Assembly: GCF_016907385.1 (NCBI RefSeq) | Contig: NZ_JAFBBU010000001.1 | Coordinates: 744,001 to 808,000, forward strand | Direction: 5' to 3' | From: Subtercola frigoramans | GTDB taxonomy: Bacteria; Actinomycetota; Actinomycetes; Actinomycetales; Microbacteriaceae | Length of the DNA: 64,000 bases | Shown here: positions 18,888 through 26,261 of the stretch, one piece after another | Numbering within the stretch: position 1 is the first letter of the stretch | Layout of the letters: every line of letters begins with the position of its first letter | Translations under genes and position numbers: made by a program | The notes under the pieces: model-generated | The model's input: the letters and a program-made list of their open reading frames with translations, nothing else | Databases searched by the model: none | Told to the model about the DNA's origin: nothing

Positions 18888-19235
18888 TCAGGCCGGTCTC
18901 ACCACGCACCATTCGTTGCCTTCGGGGTCGAGCAGCACCTGGAATGACCCGGCCGTGTCGTGGTGAACCTCGCCGGACCGCCGCGCTCCGAGCATTTCTG
19001 CCAGGGTCGTCGCCGCGGCGATGTCGTCGACACGCACGTCGAGATGCAGTCGGTTCTTCACCGACTTCGGCTCTGGCACCTTCTGGAACGACAGCTGGCT
19101 CCAGCCTGGGGGCACCACGTACCACCACGACTCGTCACGCCCGCGTGGTTCGCCGCCAAGGATCGCGGCCCAGAACGTCGCGAGGGCCTCCGGGTTTGAG
19201 CAGTCCATCACAACTTCGTCAATGCTCCCGATCAC
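18888..19235 (-). CDS. VOC-superfamily (Glyoxalase_6-like) protein
   Basis: A 115-aa protein of the short VOC group: IDEVVMDCSNPEALATFWAA at the start, WWYVVPPGWSQLSFQKVPEP and NRLHLDVRVDDI in the middle, and VLLDPEGNEWCVVRP at the end. Such proteins are abundant in actinobacteria and mostly uncharacterised. Start is GTG 19235. It converges on the DUF4436 gene with a 6-nt gap. Confidence 0.82.
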   Translation of the reverse strand: MIGSIDEVVMDCSNPEALATFWAAILGGEPRGRDESWWYVVPPGWSQLSFQKVPEPKSVKNRLHLDVRVDDIAAATTLAEMLGARRSGEVHHDTAGSFQVLLDPEGNEWCVVRPA

Positions 19236-19285
19236 GAGCCGATCCTATCGGCGGTGACCGTCCGCCAGCACGATAAACTGTGGTC

Positions 19286-19376
19286 TTCTGACACGGGGTG
19301 CTGCAGCCTGAAGGCTGCGAGCTGAGAGTGATACCCGTCGAACCTGTCTGGCCAGCACCAGCGAAGGGATGTCGAA
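19286..19376 (+). promoter_or_regulatory. TPP (THI-box) riboswitch controlling thiD
   Basis: Conserved TPP-aptamer elements are in order: GGGGTGC (19295-19301), CTGAGAG (19322-19328), ATACCC (19331-19336), CGAACCTG (19339-19346) and the 3' block GCGAAGGGA (19361-19369). P1 can form between TTC-T-GACA (19286-19293) and TGTCGAA (19370-19376). The 3' part contains the Shine-Dalgarno AAGGGA, and P1 reaches the A of the thiD ATG, so ligand binding should block translation directly. Confidence 0.95.
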
Positions 19377-20221
19377 TGGTGAAGCACGACGCTGCACTTC
19401 GCCTTCGGGCCACACCTCGGGTGTTGAGCATCGCTGGTACCGACCCGACGGGCGGCGCTGGAATCCAGGCCGACCTCAAGAGCATCGCTGCCAACGGCGG
19501 CTACGGCATGGCAGTGGTCACGGCTCTGGTTGCCCAGAACACGCGCGGAGTTCGAGCCGTGCACGTGCCGCCTGTGGCATTTCTGCGCGAACAGCTCGAT
19601 GCAGTGAGCGACGATGTCGAGATCGACTCCGTGAAGATCGGCATGCTGGCCGACCTCGCTGTGATCGACGAAGTGCGGTCCTGGCTGCAGGGGACGTGCC
19701 CACCCCTCGTCGTGCTCGACCCCGTCATGGTCGCGACCAGTGGTGACCGTCTGCTCGAGGAGTCGGCAGAAGAAGCAATGCGGCGCCTCGTGCCGCTCGT
19801 CGACCTCGTCACCCCCAACCTCGCCGAGCTCGCCGTGCTGCTTCGGGAAGAGATCGCTCCCGACTGGGCCTCTGCCCTCGGCCAGGGCAAGCGATTGTCT
19901 CAGTCGGCCGGGGTGACGGTTCTGGTGAAGGGCGGGCACCTCGCCGGTGACGAGTGCCCGGATGCCCTGATCGACACGCACGGGGCGCTGGCCGACACCG
20001 TGGTCGAGTTCGTCTCGAAACGGGTCGTCACGCGTAACACCCACGGCACAGGGTGTTCGTTGTCGTCGGCCATGGCCACCGTGCAGGCGCAGACCGGAGA
20101 CTGGGCCGCCAGCCTGTCCCAGGTCAAAGCCTGGCTCGACGACGCTCTGGCGCATTCAGACCTGCTCGAAGTCGGCGGCGGCAACGGCCCTATTCACCAC
20201 TTTCACCGATTCTTCGACTGA
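19376..20221 (+). CDS. thiD: Hydroxymethylpyrimidine (phosphate) kinase ThiD
   Basis: Phosphorylates HMP and HMP-P in thiamine pyrimidine synthesis or salvage, 281 aa, usual length. Ribokinase-fold motifs: VLSIAGTDPTGGAGIQADLK at the N-terminus, ANGGYGMAVVTALVAQNT, VKIGMLAD, VVLDPVMVATSGDRLL, VTPNLAELAVLL, and the catalytic loop NTHGTGCSLSSAMA. Start ATG 19376 lies 6 nt after AAGGGA, both inside or touching the TPP aptamer. No thiE or thiM follows; the gene stands alone. Confidence 0.95.
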   Translation: MVKHDAALRLRATPRVLSIAGTDPTGGAGIQADLKSIAANGGYGMAVVTALVAQNTRGVRAVHVPPVAFLREQLDAVSDDVEIDSVKIGMLADLAVIDEVRSWLQGTCPPLVVLDPVMVATSGDRLLEESAEEAMRRLVPLVDLVTPNLAELAVLLREEIAPDWASALGQGKRLSQSAGVTVLVKGGHLAGDECPDALIDTHGALADTVVEFVSKRVVTRNTHGTGCSLSSAMATVQAQTGDWAASLSQVKAWLDDALAHSDLLEVGGGNGPIHHFHRFFD

Positions 20222-20303
20222 GTTCGCCCCCCTTCGAGAACCCGAAACGCCGAAGCGGTCTGCTCAGGCGGCAGTCTTCTCAGGCGGAGAGGGGCGTGGT
20301 TCT

Positions 20304-20681
20304 TCAGCCCGCTGGGCCGAGCAGAACCGCGAAGAGCGCGGCAGCGCTGCCGACGATGAAGAGCATCGTTCCGAGCTGCATCGTGCGGGTCTTGTTCTTG
20401 TCAGCGGTGGGAACGTCGACTTCGAGAATCGGGCACCCCGACCATCCGATCAGGCCGATACTCACCGTCACCAGACTGGAACCCACCCACCAGAGAAGCT
20501 TGACCCCGCCGGTGAGCGCAGCCGGCCGCCAGCCAGACGAGAGAAGGAGGCCGAGTACAACGGCAACAGACCCGACGGCTGCAGCGAACCAGACCGTGCC
20601 GGTGCGCATGATGCGCTGCACGTTCTGTTCGGCAGACATCAGTTCGTGTTTCTGCGGTGCTGTCACATCATGAGTAGACAC
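20304..20681 (-). CDS. Small membrane protein with three TM helices
   Basis: About 125 aa, with hydrophobic segments TVWFAAAVGSVAVVLGLLLS, LLWWVGSSLVTVSIGLIGW and LGTMLFIVGSAAALFAVLLG. Family not recognised. GTG 20681 is chosen because GAAGGGA lies upstream at a long but acceptable distance; ATG 20639 is an alternative. It resembles small uncharacterised actinobacterial membrane proteins; no partner gene is evident. Confidence 0.6.
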   Translation of the reverse strand: MSTHDVTAPQKHELMSAEQNVQRIMRTGTVWFAAAVGSVAVVLGLLLSSGWRPAALTGGVKLLWWVGSSLVTVSIGLIGWSGCPILEVDVPTADKNKTRTMQLGTMLFIVGSAAALFAVLLGPAG

Positions 20682-20879
20682 TGGCCGACGGTTCCCTTCG
20701 ACTCGGCAGTCCCTCTGTCGGGACTCACGCCACTCGACAGACAATAACGGTCACCGGCATCCCGGTAAAGGGGGCTTGTGCAATCGAGTAGTTGCTCTGC
20801 CCTAATCAGTTATAGTCCTGTCCAGCCGAGACGTCAAAATTCCGCCATGCCGGGCCAGCTCCCATCATCGCGCTCGAAA

Positions 20880-21362
20880 TCAGTGCGTATAGTGCCCGAT
20901 AGTGCCCGCGTTTGCGAAGAGCACACTTCGATCGGCGTCATCGAGACCGTCGACGACGCCGCCGAGCACGAGTTCATGGAAACCGGTGACGGTCGAATCG
21001 TCGGGCTGGGAGCCGAGGTCGTTCGCCATGACGGTGACGGCATACAACCGATCCGTGGACGAGGTGTTCTTGATGTGGTGCACAGAACCCACGGGGAGGA
21101 CGATGACGTCTCCGGCCGTCACTTCGACGCTGTGTTCGTCGCTGTAGGCGATACCGGTGCCCTGGAGGAAGACGAATATTTCCACCGATTCCGGGTGCGA
21201 ATTGTCTGGTTGCACCCCCTGCGGGTCCCAGATCTCGAAGAACACGCTTGTCGGCGAGCCGTCGGAAGGGCCGGTCAGCGGCACGAGTCGAACGGTGTCC
21301 TCTGCTGTGATGCGGTAGGCGGTGTAGTCGGTCTCGTGCTTGAGGAGAGGGGCGGTTGACAT
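20880..21362 (-). CDS. Cupin-domain protein
   Basis: A 160-aa protein with a single small-barrel cupin domain: VEIFVFLQGTGIAYSDEHSV corresponds to cupin motif 1 and DVIVLPVGSVHHIKNTSS to motif 2. Motif 1 lacks the usual first histidines, so metal binding may be partial. Cupins of this type are isomerases, dioxygenases or ligand sensors. It follows the cysteine-hydrolase gene by 49 nt, so the two probably act in one pathway. The start ATG 21362 has GAAAGGA upstream; the longer reading frame above it is unlikely. Confidence 0.8.
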   Translation of the reverse strand: MSTAPLLKHETDYTAYRITAEDTVRLVPLTGPSDGSPTSVFFEIWDPQGVQPDNSHPESVEIFVFLQGTGIAYSDEHSVEVTAGDVIVLPVGSVHHIKNTSSTDRLYAVTVMANDLGSQPDDSTVTGFHELVLGGVVDGLDDADRSVLFANAGTIGHYTH

Positions 21363-21411
21363 CGGGTGATGGTCCTTTCGGTTGGGGGATGCTGGACAGA
21401 TGTGGATGCGG

Positions 21412-22155
21412 TCAGGCGGAGATGCTCGCCGCGAGTGCCGCAGTCGACACCGTGAAGCCGAAGCACTGGCGCACGTTGTAGAGGGTTGCGTCAAGGCAGA
21501 AGCCGGGTGAAGTCGTGGCAGAGGCACCTTCGACGAGAATGCAGTCGTAACCGATGCACGCAGCATCGGTGAGGGTGGCGAGCACGCACTGGTCGGCGTT
21601 CACTCCGGCGAAGAAGATCGAGTCGATGCCGCGTGTTCGGAGCACGCTGTCGAGCGCGGTGTCCCAGAAGCCGCTCATCCGGAACTTGCCGATGTGGAGG
21701 TCAGACGGCTGAACGTCGAGAGCGTCGATGATCGCTGCACCCCAGCTGCCCTCGGTCAGAACGGCATCGCTGCTACCCGCTCGTTCGCCGATCCCGCCGC
21801 CCGTGCCGTCGCCGTCGTAGACGTGCACCACGTTCGGTGGGAGATTGGCCAGATCGGGTCGGTTGGCCCAGTTCAACCAGATGATGGGGGCACCGACTGC
21901 TCGGAAGAGTGGCGTGATGGTGTTGATCTCGGTGGCGGCTGCAGCAGCTGGGCGCACATCGACGCCGATGCTGTCGAGCCAGCCCCCCGGGGTGCAGAAA
22001 TCGTTCTGCATGTCGATGACGACCAGGGCCGACCGCGCGAGGTCCACCGTGATCGACTGCGGCAGCGACTCCATCCTCGCGATGCGCGGCGCAGGGTGCT
22101 GTGCGGTGAGGGTGACATGGTCGGCGGTGCTCGTCCAGCGACGGGGCCCGTTCAC
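21412..22155 (-). CDS. Isochorismatase-fold cysteine hydrolase (RutB-like), 5' end uncertain
   Basis: A cysteine hydrolase/amidohydrolase of 247 aa as read from GTG 22155. The catalytic triad is visible: Asp48 in VVIDMQNDFC, Lys157 in GKFRMSGF and Cys190 in NADQCV. Family members hydrolyse ureidoacrylate, N-carbamoyl compounds, nicotinamide or isochorismate. The neighbouring cupin and CodA-like genes favour an N-containing substrate. Oddity: the same frame stays open upstream (giving RTELRLAVGHRAEARRVWEF) but has no start codon before a stop. A well-formed ATG with AGGAG lies at 22226 in a different frame. A frameshift or a leader peptide is therefore possible. Confidence 0.85.
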   Translation of the reverse strand: MNGPRRWTSTADHVTLTAQHPAPRIARMESLPQSITVDLARSALVVIDMQNDFCTPGGWLDSIGVDVRPAAAAATEINTITPLFRAVGAPIIWLNWANRPDLANLPPNVVHVYDGDGTGGGIGERAGSSDAVLTEGSWGAAIIDALDVQPSDLHIGKFRMSGFWDTALDSVLRTRGIDSIFFAGVNADQCVLATLTDAACIGYDCILVEGASATTSPGFCLDATLYNVRQCFGFTVSTAALAASISA

Positions 22156-22226
22156 GATGAACTCCCAGACGCGCCGTGCTTCGGCGCGGTGACCGACGGC
22201 GAGGCGGAGCTCTGTGCGGTACTCAT
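22152..22226 (-). CDS. 24-codon ORF overlapping the hydrolase start (leader peptide or frameshifted N-terminus)
   Basis: ATG 22226 has AGGAG 8 nt upstream and reads MSTAQSSASPSVTAPKHG and six more residues to a TGA that overlaps the hydrolase GTG (GTGA). Either it is a short coupled leader peptide, or it is the true hydrolase N-terminus cut off by a 1-nt shift near 22160-22175. Both frames have high GC3, so codon use does not decide. Confidence 0.4.
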   Translation of the reverse strand: MSTAQSSASPSVTAPKHGASGSSS

Positions 22227-22375
22227 TGCGAGGGCTCCTGCCTGCAACGGAGCAATCGGGCTCGAGGGAAATATGTCATCGTGCTCTGACGATAGTGCCG
22301 ATGGAGGAAGAGCTCTCGTGGGTTGTGTCTGCCCGCCCGGATGCTCTTCCCCGATATTGCTCCGGTATGACAACC

Positions 22376-22395
22376 GTGTAACGAACATGTTTCGT
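22376..22395. promoter_or_regulatory. Candidate GntR/UTRA operator
   Basis: GTGTAACGAACATGTT (22376-22391) overlaps the inverted pair ACGAA (22381-22385) and TTCGT (22391-22395). It lies in the 287-nt gap between the divergent hydrolase and gntR genes. A 15/16 copy recurs at 23194-23209 on the other side of gntR. Confidence 0.6.
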
Positions 22396-22442
22396 CAGGC
22401 TGGTGCCGGGACCTGCGCGGAATCGACGGTAGCGTGTGCAGC

Positions 22443-23165
22443 ATGACGATGAGGAACAGTCCGGAGTCCCTCGACCAGCGACTGATGCAGCTGTGGCGAC
22501 AGGCCGCCCTCAAGGCAGAGCCACTGCCCTCGCAGGCTGCCCTGTCGGAGCTGCTCGGGGCGAGCCGCCCAAGCGTGCGTGAAGCTCTGGTCCGCCTCGA
22601 ACAGCGAGGCCTGGTGAGCAGTCACGCCGGGAGCGGGACGTTCCCCAATCCGGCAGCGCTCGGCCAGAGCATGCGACTCAATGAAAGCTACGAATTCTCA
22701 GAGATGCTCCGCGAAGCAGGGCTCGAGCCGACGGTCGAGATCATCGAATCCGGGTGGACGACCCTGACGGGTGCAGATGCAGCGCTCTTGCAAGAAAAGG
22801 CTGGTGGGCCAGCCTTTCGCACCGTGAAGAGATGGCTGGTCGACGGTGCACCCATCATGGTCGCAGTCGACGTGGTTCCCGGCTCTTCGCGGGCGGATCT
22901 CGACGTGGACCCGAAGCTGTCGGTGTTCGAGATCGTCGAGCTGCTCCGAGGCACCCGCATCGAATGGGAGATGACCACCGTGCGTGCGCGCACTGCCGAT
23001 GCCCACGACAAGAAGTACCTGGGGCTGGCCCGCTCCGAACCGGTCCTGGGCCTCCGGATGGTCGGGGTGAACCTTCGGGGAACGCCGCTCTACGTGGCGC
23101 GCGAGACCCACCTCCAGAGCGTCGTCGAGTACAGCATCATCCGTTCCGTACCTCAGCGGCCCTGA
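22443..23165 (+). CDS. GntR-family regulator with UTRA sensor domain (HutC subfamily)
   Basis: A 240-aa regulator. The winged HTH (LPSQAALSELLGASRPSVRE, ALVRLEQRGLVSSHAGSGTF) is followed by a UTRA domain (EMLREAGLEPTVEIIESGW, AFRTVKRWLVDGAPIMVAVD, LGLRMVGVNLRGTPLYVARE). HutC-type regulators bind a pathway intermediate. Divergent from the hydrolase/cupin pair and convergent with the CodA-like gene, it probably controls both. ATG 22443 is used, three codons into the longer open frame. Confidence 0.92.
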   Translation: MTMRNSPESLDQRLMQLWRQAALKAEPLPSQAALSELLGASRPSVREALVRLEQRGLVSSHAGSGTFPNPAALGQSMRLNESYEFSEMLREAGLEPTVEIIESGWTTLTGADAALLQEKAGGPAFRTVKRWLVDGAPIMVAVDVVPGSSRADLDVDPKLSVFEIVELLRGTRIEWEMTTVRARTADAHDKKYLGLARSEPVLGLRMVGVNLRGTPLYVARETHLQSVVEYSIIRSVPQRP

Positions 23166-23193
23166 ATATTTCAGCCAGATTACACTGACCACT

Positions 23194-23209
23194 GTGTAAC
23201 GAACGTGTT
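23194..23209. repeat. Second copy of the GTGTAACGAAC motif
   Basis: GTGTAACGAACGTGTT matches the site at 22376-22391 in 15 of 16 bases. It falls in the 42-nt gap between gntR and the convergent deaminase gene and touches the deaminase stop codon. If GntR binds both sites, DNA looping across its own gene is possible. Confidence 0.5.
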
Positions 23210-24464
23210 AACTTCGCAGCCCACTGCCCGAAGGAAATCCGGTCTGGACGTTCGTGGAGCGCCTGCTCACCACGCGGCCACGATGCAGCACGATTCGCCC
23301 AAGTGCGGCCCCTGAGACAGCATCGGCAAGACTGGCGCTGTCAACCACCACGAAGTCGGCGAGCGCGCCGACCTCGGCTCCGGCGGCCTCCAGGCCCATG
23401 ACGGTTCTGGCCGAGTCGCTGACGGCGCGATAGCTCTGCTCGATCGTCAGGTGCGAGGCGACGACGAGCAATGCCGCCGTGGAGAAGGGGTCGGCCGCCC
23501 CCAGCGGGTTCAGAGTGTCGCGGAGGTTGTCGCCCGCGCCCGCAACCAGCACGCCCTCCTCCAGCAGTCGCCTCGCCGGAGCGATTCCGCGCGGGGTGGC
23601 GACCGGAACATCGCGTCCCTGCAGGTAGAGATTCGTGATCGGGGCCGCGATGACCCCCACGCCTGCACTGCGGAGCAGCGCAGCGATCTCGACGAGCTCC
23701 GGTGTCGGCAACAGGCCGAGGCTGACGCAGTGACTGGCAGTGACGGTGCCCCGAAGCGGCGAGCGCAGGTGCTCTTCGGCCAGCGTGCGCACAGTGAGGG
23801 AACGGGCATCCAGTCGTTCGTCGGCGTGGATGTCGATTCCGATGCCTCGATCACGCGCGACGGCGAGGAGTCGCGCCAATTCGGCGTCGGGGTCTGGCGT
23901 GTTGTGGGGTGAGCCCCCGATGAGGTCTGCGCCGGCGTCGATCGCGGCACCGATCACGGCGCCTCGAATGTTGTTCTTGGGAAGAACGACGACCTGCACA
24001 TCCATCACCTCTCGAACGAGCTCACGTACGCGCACCATCGCGCGAACGCTCACGAGGGGGTCCTTCGAAGGGAAGATCTCCGCATGCGTGCGGATCGCGG
24101 TGACCCCGTTGATGAGAAAGCGCCGCGCGGCGGCCAGGCCGCGCTCGACGAAATCATTCTCGTCGAGGGTCGCCGCGTGCTGCTGCCACTGCCGGATTCC
24201 GCTCGCGAGGTCACCGTAGTCAGGTTTGAGCCGGTCGTACACCAGCGCCTTGTCGAGGTGGGTGTGCGGTTCTGCTCCGGCGGTGAGCAGCAGCCCGCCG
24301 GCGAGATCGAGTTCACCGGGGCGGCCGGGAGACGTTCGCCGTTCCCGTGGATCGACGGGGTCCACTGCACGAACGTACCCGTCTTCGAGAGTCAGATCGA
24401 CAACGGTCTCGTCGCTCAGGCGGGCGTTGCGGAGGACGGTGGGGTGCAGGAGGGAGTCAGACAT
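23208..24464 (-). CDS. CodA-like amidohydrolase (cytosine deaminase family)
   Basis: Metal-dependent deaminase/hydrolase of 418 aa. The full active-site set is visible with spacing close to E. coli CodA: His67 and His69 (EPHTHLDKAL), His213 and Glu216 (DIHADE), His245 (ASHCVSL) and Asp312 (GAGDNLRDTLNPLG). CodA deaminates cytosine, isoguanine and related heterocycles, so the exact substrate is open. The gene is divergent from the GMC oxidoreductase and convergent with gntR. Association with the cysteine hydrolase and cupin suggests degradation of an N-heterocycle. Confidence 0.87.
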   Translation of the reverse strand: MSDSLLHPTVLRNARLSDETVVDLTLEDGYVRAVDPVDPRERRTSPGRPGELDLAGGLLLTAGAEPHTHLDKALVYDRLKPDYGDLASGIRQWQQHAATLDENDFVERGLAAARRFLINGVTAIRTHAEIFPSKDPLVSVRAMVRVRELVREVMDVQVVVLPKNNIRGAVIGAAIDAGADLIGGSPHNTPDPDAELARLLAVARDRGIGIDIHADERLDARSLTVRTLAEEHLRSPLRGTVTASHCVSLGLLPTPELVEIAALLRSAGVGVIAAPITNLYLQGRDVPVATPRGIAPARRLLEEGVLVAGAGDNLRDTLNPLGAADPFSTAALLVVASHLTIEQSYRAVSDSARTVMGLEAAGAEVGALADFVVVDSASLADAVSGAALGRIVLHRGRVVSRRSTNVQTGFPSGSGLRS

Positions 24465-24515
24465 TGCTCTATTCTGCTACTAACGCGCATATTTTACCGT
24501 GAAAGAGAAGTGACC

Positions 24516-26027
24516 GTGAGAACAACACAGGCCGACGTGCTGATCGTGGGGAGCGGGCTGATGGGGGCCGCGTTAGCGGAGCAGCTCCGGCAATCCGCGC
24601 CGCAGTCCAGAATCGTGATGGTCGACGGTGGGAGTGTGATCGGTTCTGTACCCGGTCAACACTTGCACGACACAGCCGAACCGACGGTCAGGGACGAATA
24701 CATTCAGGCAGCGTCTCCCGGTGTGCAGTCGCTGTATCTCGGCGCAGCGGTGACACCTGACATCGGCGGTGACGTGAAGGGAATCCGACCCGGCATGTAC
24801 AACGTGTCGGCTTTCGAGTCGGATGCGACAGACATGCCCGCCAGTGCGCTCGCCTGGAATGTGGGGGGCATGGGCATCCACTGGACGGCGGCGACGCCGT
24901 GGCCGTGGGGTGACGAAGTGTTCGCGTACACGGGCGAGGGCGAGTGGGCAGGGGAACTCCGCAAAGCCCAGGAGCTGCTGCACGTCGAGAAACAGCCCTT
25001 CGCACCGACCGAGGTCGGCACTCGCATGCTCGGGGTGCTCGATGGCCTGTTCGGGCCGGTCAGCGCACCGGGCCGTCACCCGCAGGCCATGCCGATGGCA
25101 GTGAAGCGCCAAGACAGCGGGCCCATGCCGCGCACAGGGCCGAACCGGATCTTTCCACGGATGAAGGAGCCGGCCGGCGACGACTTCACCCTGGTGCCCG
25201 GCACGCTGGCAGTCGAGATCGTGCACGACGGTTCCCACGCCAGAGGAGCCCGGGTCCGAGAGATCGATTCAGGCGAGGAGTATGTGATCGAGGCCGTCAC
25301 CACGGTGGTCGCCGCTGACACCCTGCGCACGCCACAACTGCTCTTCGCTTCGGGCATCCGCCCCTGGGCCCTCGGCCGCTTCCTCAATGAACACGCCTTT
25401 CTCACGGGCCAGGTGACGGCCGATCTCGACCGGCTCGACATTCCCCTGGAGTCGATACCGCGGCCGATGACGGGGGAGTGGCTGATCGGCTCGTACTGGC
25501 TGCCGCACAGTGGGCGCCCCCAGCCGTTCCATGGCCAGATCATGGATCGCCTCTTCATCGACGAGTCTGGCGGCCCGCTCGCCTACTCGGTCGGGCTCTC
25601 CTGGTATGTGCCGACGAGCATCTCAGAGCACAACCGCCTCGAATTCGACGAAGCGGTGCTGGATGCTGCGGGGTTGCCCAGAACCCGGATCCACTACGCC
25701 TACACCGCCGACGACGAGGGGTTGTTCTCCCAGGCGCGGGCGAGTCAGCTCGAGGCGGGGCTCGCGCTCGGCGACTTCCGCCCGGAGCGCGATTCGGCCC
25801 GGCTGTCTCCCGGATCCTCGCTCCATTTCACCGGGACGGCCCGCTCCGGGCCCTCAGACGACGGCACGAGCGTGTGCGATCCGCATGGGCGCGTGTGGGG
25901 ATTCGACAATCTCTTCCTGGCTGGCGGAGCCGTGATTCCGACGGCTGTGGTAGGCAACTCGACCTTGACGGGCATGGTCACAGCGGTTCGAGCCGGTCGC
26001 GAGATCATCAGAACGCTGAGCGCGTAA
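24516..26027 (+). CDS. GMC-superfamily FAD oxidoreductase, pyranose-oxidase-like
   Basis: FAD-dependent sugar/glycoside oxidase of 503 aa. The N-terminus has the dinucleotide fold DVLIVGSGLMGAALAEQL. WNVGGMGIHWTAATPWPWG resembles the flavin-attachment and substrate region of pyranose 2-oxidases. The C-terminal half has SSLHFTGTAR and NLFLAGGAVIPTAVVGNSTL with the His-Asn catalytic pair typical of GMC enzymes. Actinobacterial relatives oxidise C2 or C3 of sugars, including glycoside 3-oxidases. GTG 24516 has AGAGAAG five bases upstream (GTG 24510 is possible); the much longer open frame upstream overlaps the deaminase gene and is spurious. Followed by a strong terminator, so transcribed alone. 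Confidence 0.88.
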   Translation: MRTTQADVLIVGSGLMGAALAEQLRQSAPQSRIVMVDGGSVIGSVPGQHLHDTAEPTVRDEYIQAASPGVQSLYLGAAVTPDIGGDVKGIRPGMYNVSAFESDATDMPASALAWNVGGMGIHWTAATPWPWGDEVFAYTGEGEWAGELRKAQELLHVEKQPFAPTEVGTRMLGVLDGLFGPVSAPGRHPQAMPMAVKRQDSGPMPRTGPNRIFPRMKEPAGDDFTLVPGTLAVEIVHDGSHARGARVREIDSGEEYVIEAVTTVVAADTLRTPQLLFASGIRPWALGRFLNEHAFLTGQVTADLDRLDIPLESIPRPMTGEWLIGSYWLPHSGRPQPFHGQIMDRLFIDESGGPLAYSVGLSWYVPTSISEHNRLEFDEAVLDAAGLPRTRIHYAYTADDEGLFSQARASQLEAGLALGDFRPERDSARLSPGSSLHFTGTARSGPSDDGTSVCDPHGRVWGFDNLFLAGGAVIPTAVVGNSTLTGMVTAVRAGREIIRTLSA

Positions 26028-26031
26028 CGCT

Positions 26032-26078
26032 CGAAAAAGCGCACTTCGCATGTAATCCATGCGCAGTGCGCTTTTTCG
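26032..26078 (+). terminator. Intrinsic terminator of the GMC oxidoreductase gene
   Basis: Twenty-one-nt arms (26032-26052 and 26058-26078) pair with one mismatch around a TAATC loop. The outer part, CGAAAAAGCGCAC with GTGCGCTTTTTCG, gives U-tracts on both strands. It begins 5 nt after the stop codon. Confidence 0.9.
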
Positions 26079-26110
26079 CGCCCAAATTCGCATGCGGAAT
26101 ATTTCTACAA

Positions 26111-26125
26111 GGTAACAAAATTACC
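26111..26125. promoter_or_regulatory. Palindrome upstream of the sugar ABC operon
   Basis: GGTAA-CAAAA-TTACC lies in an AT-rich block 137 nt upstream of the binding-protein ATG. It could be an operator of the ABC operon, but no matching second site was found and the regulator is not identified. Confidence 0.4.
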
Positions 26126-26261
26126 CTGCGTGTTTCGCGGTCGTTAACTCTGGTGCCTCGCGACATCGCTCCCGAAGCACGTCGCTTAGCGTGGAAAAGC
26201 GCCCCTTACTTCAAGCGCCCCCACCCGCACCTCTACGTCCATCAGAAAGGATCCGCGAGTC

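Noticed and set aside
24084..24515. Upstream extension of the GMC oxidoreductase frame
   Set aside because: The region is antisense to the CodA-like gene, which has a full active-site set; the Rossmann motif starts only after 24516.
26048..26057. GCATGTAATC in the GMC terminator as a GntR operator copy
   Set aside because: Ten bases match the site at 31132-31141, but they fall in the terminator stem and loop and lack the symmetric half; chance is the simpler explanation.
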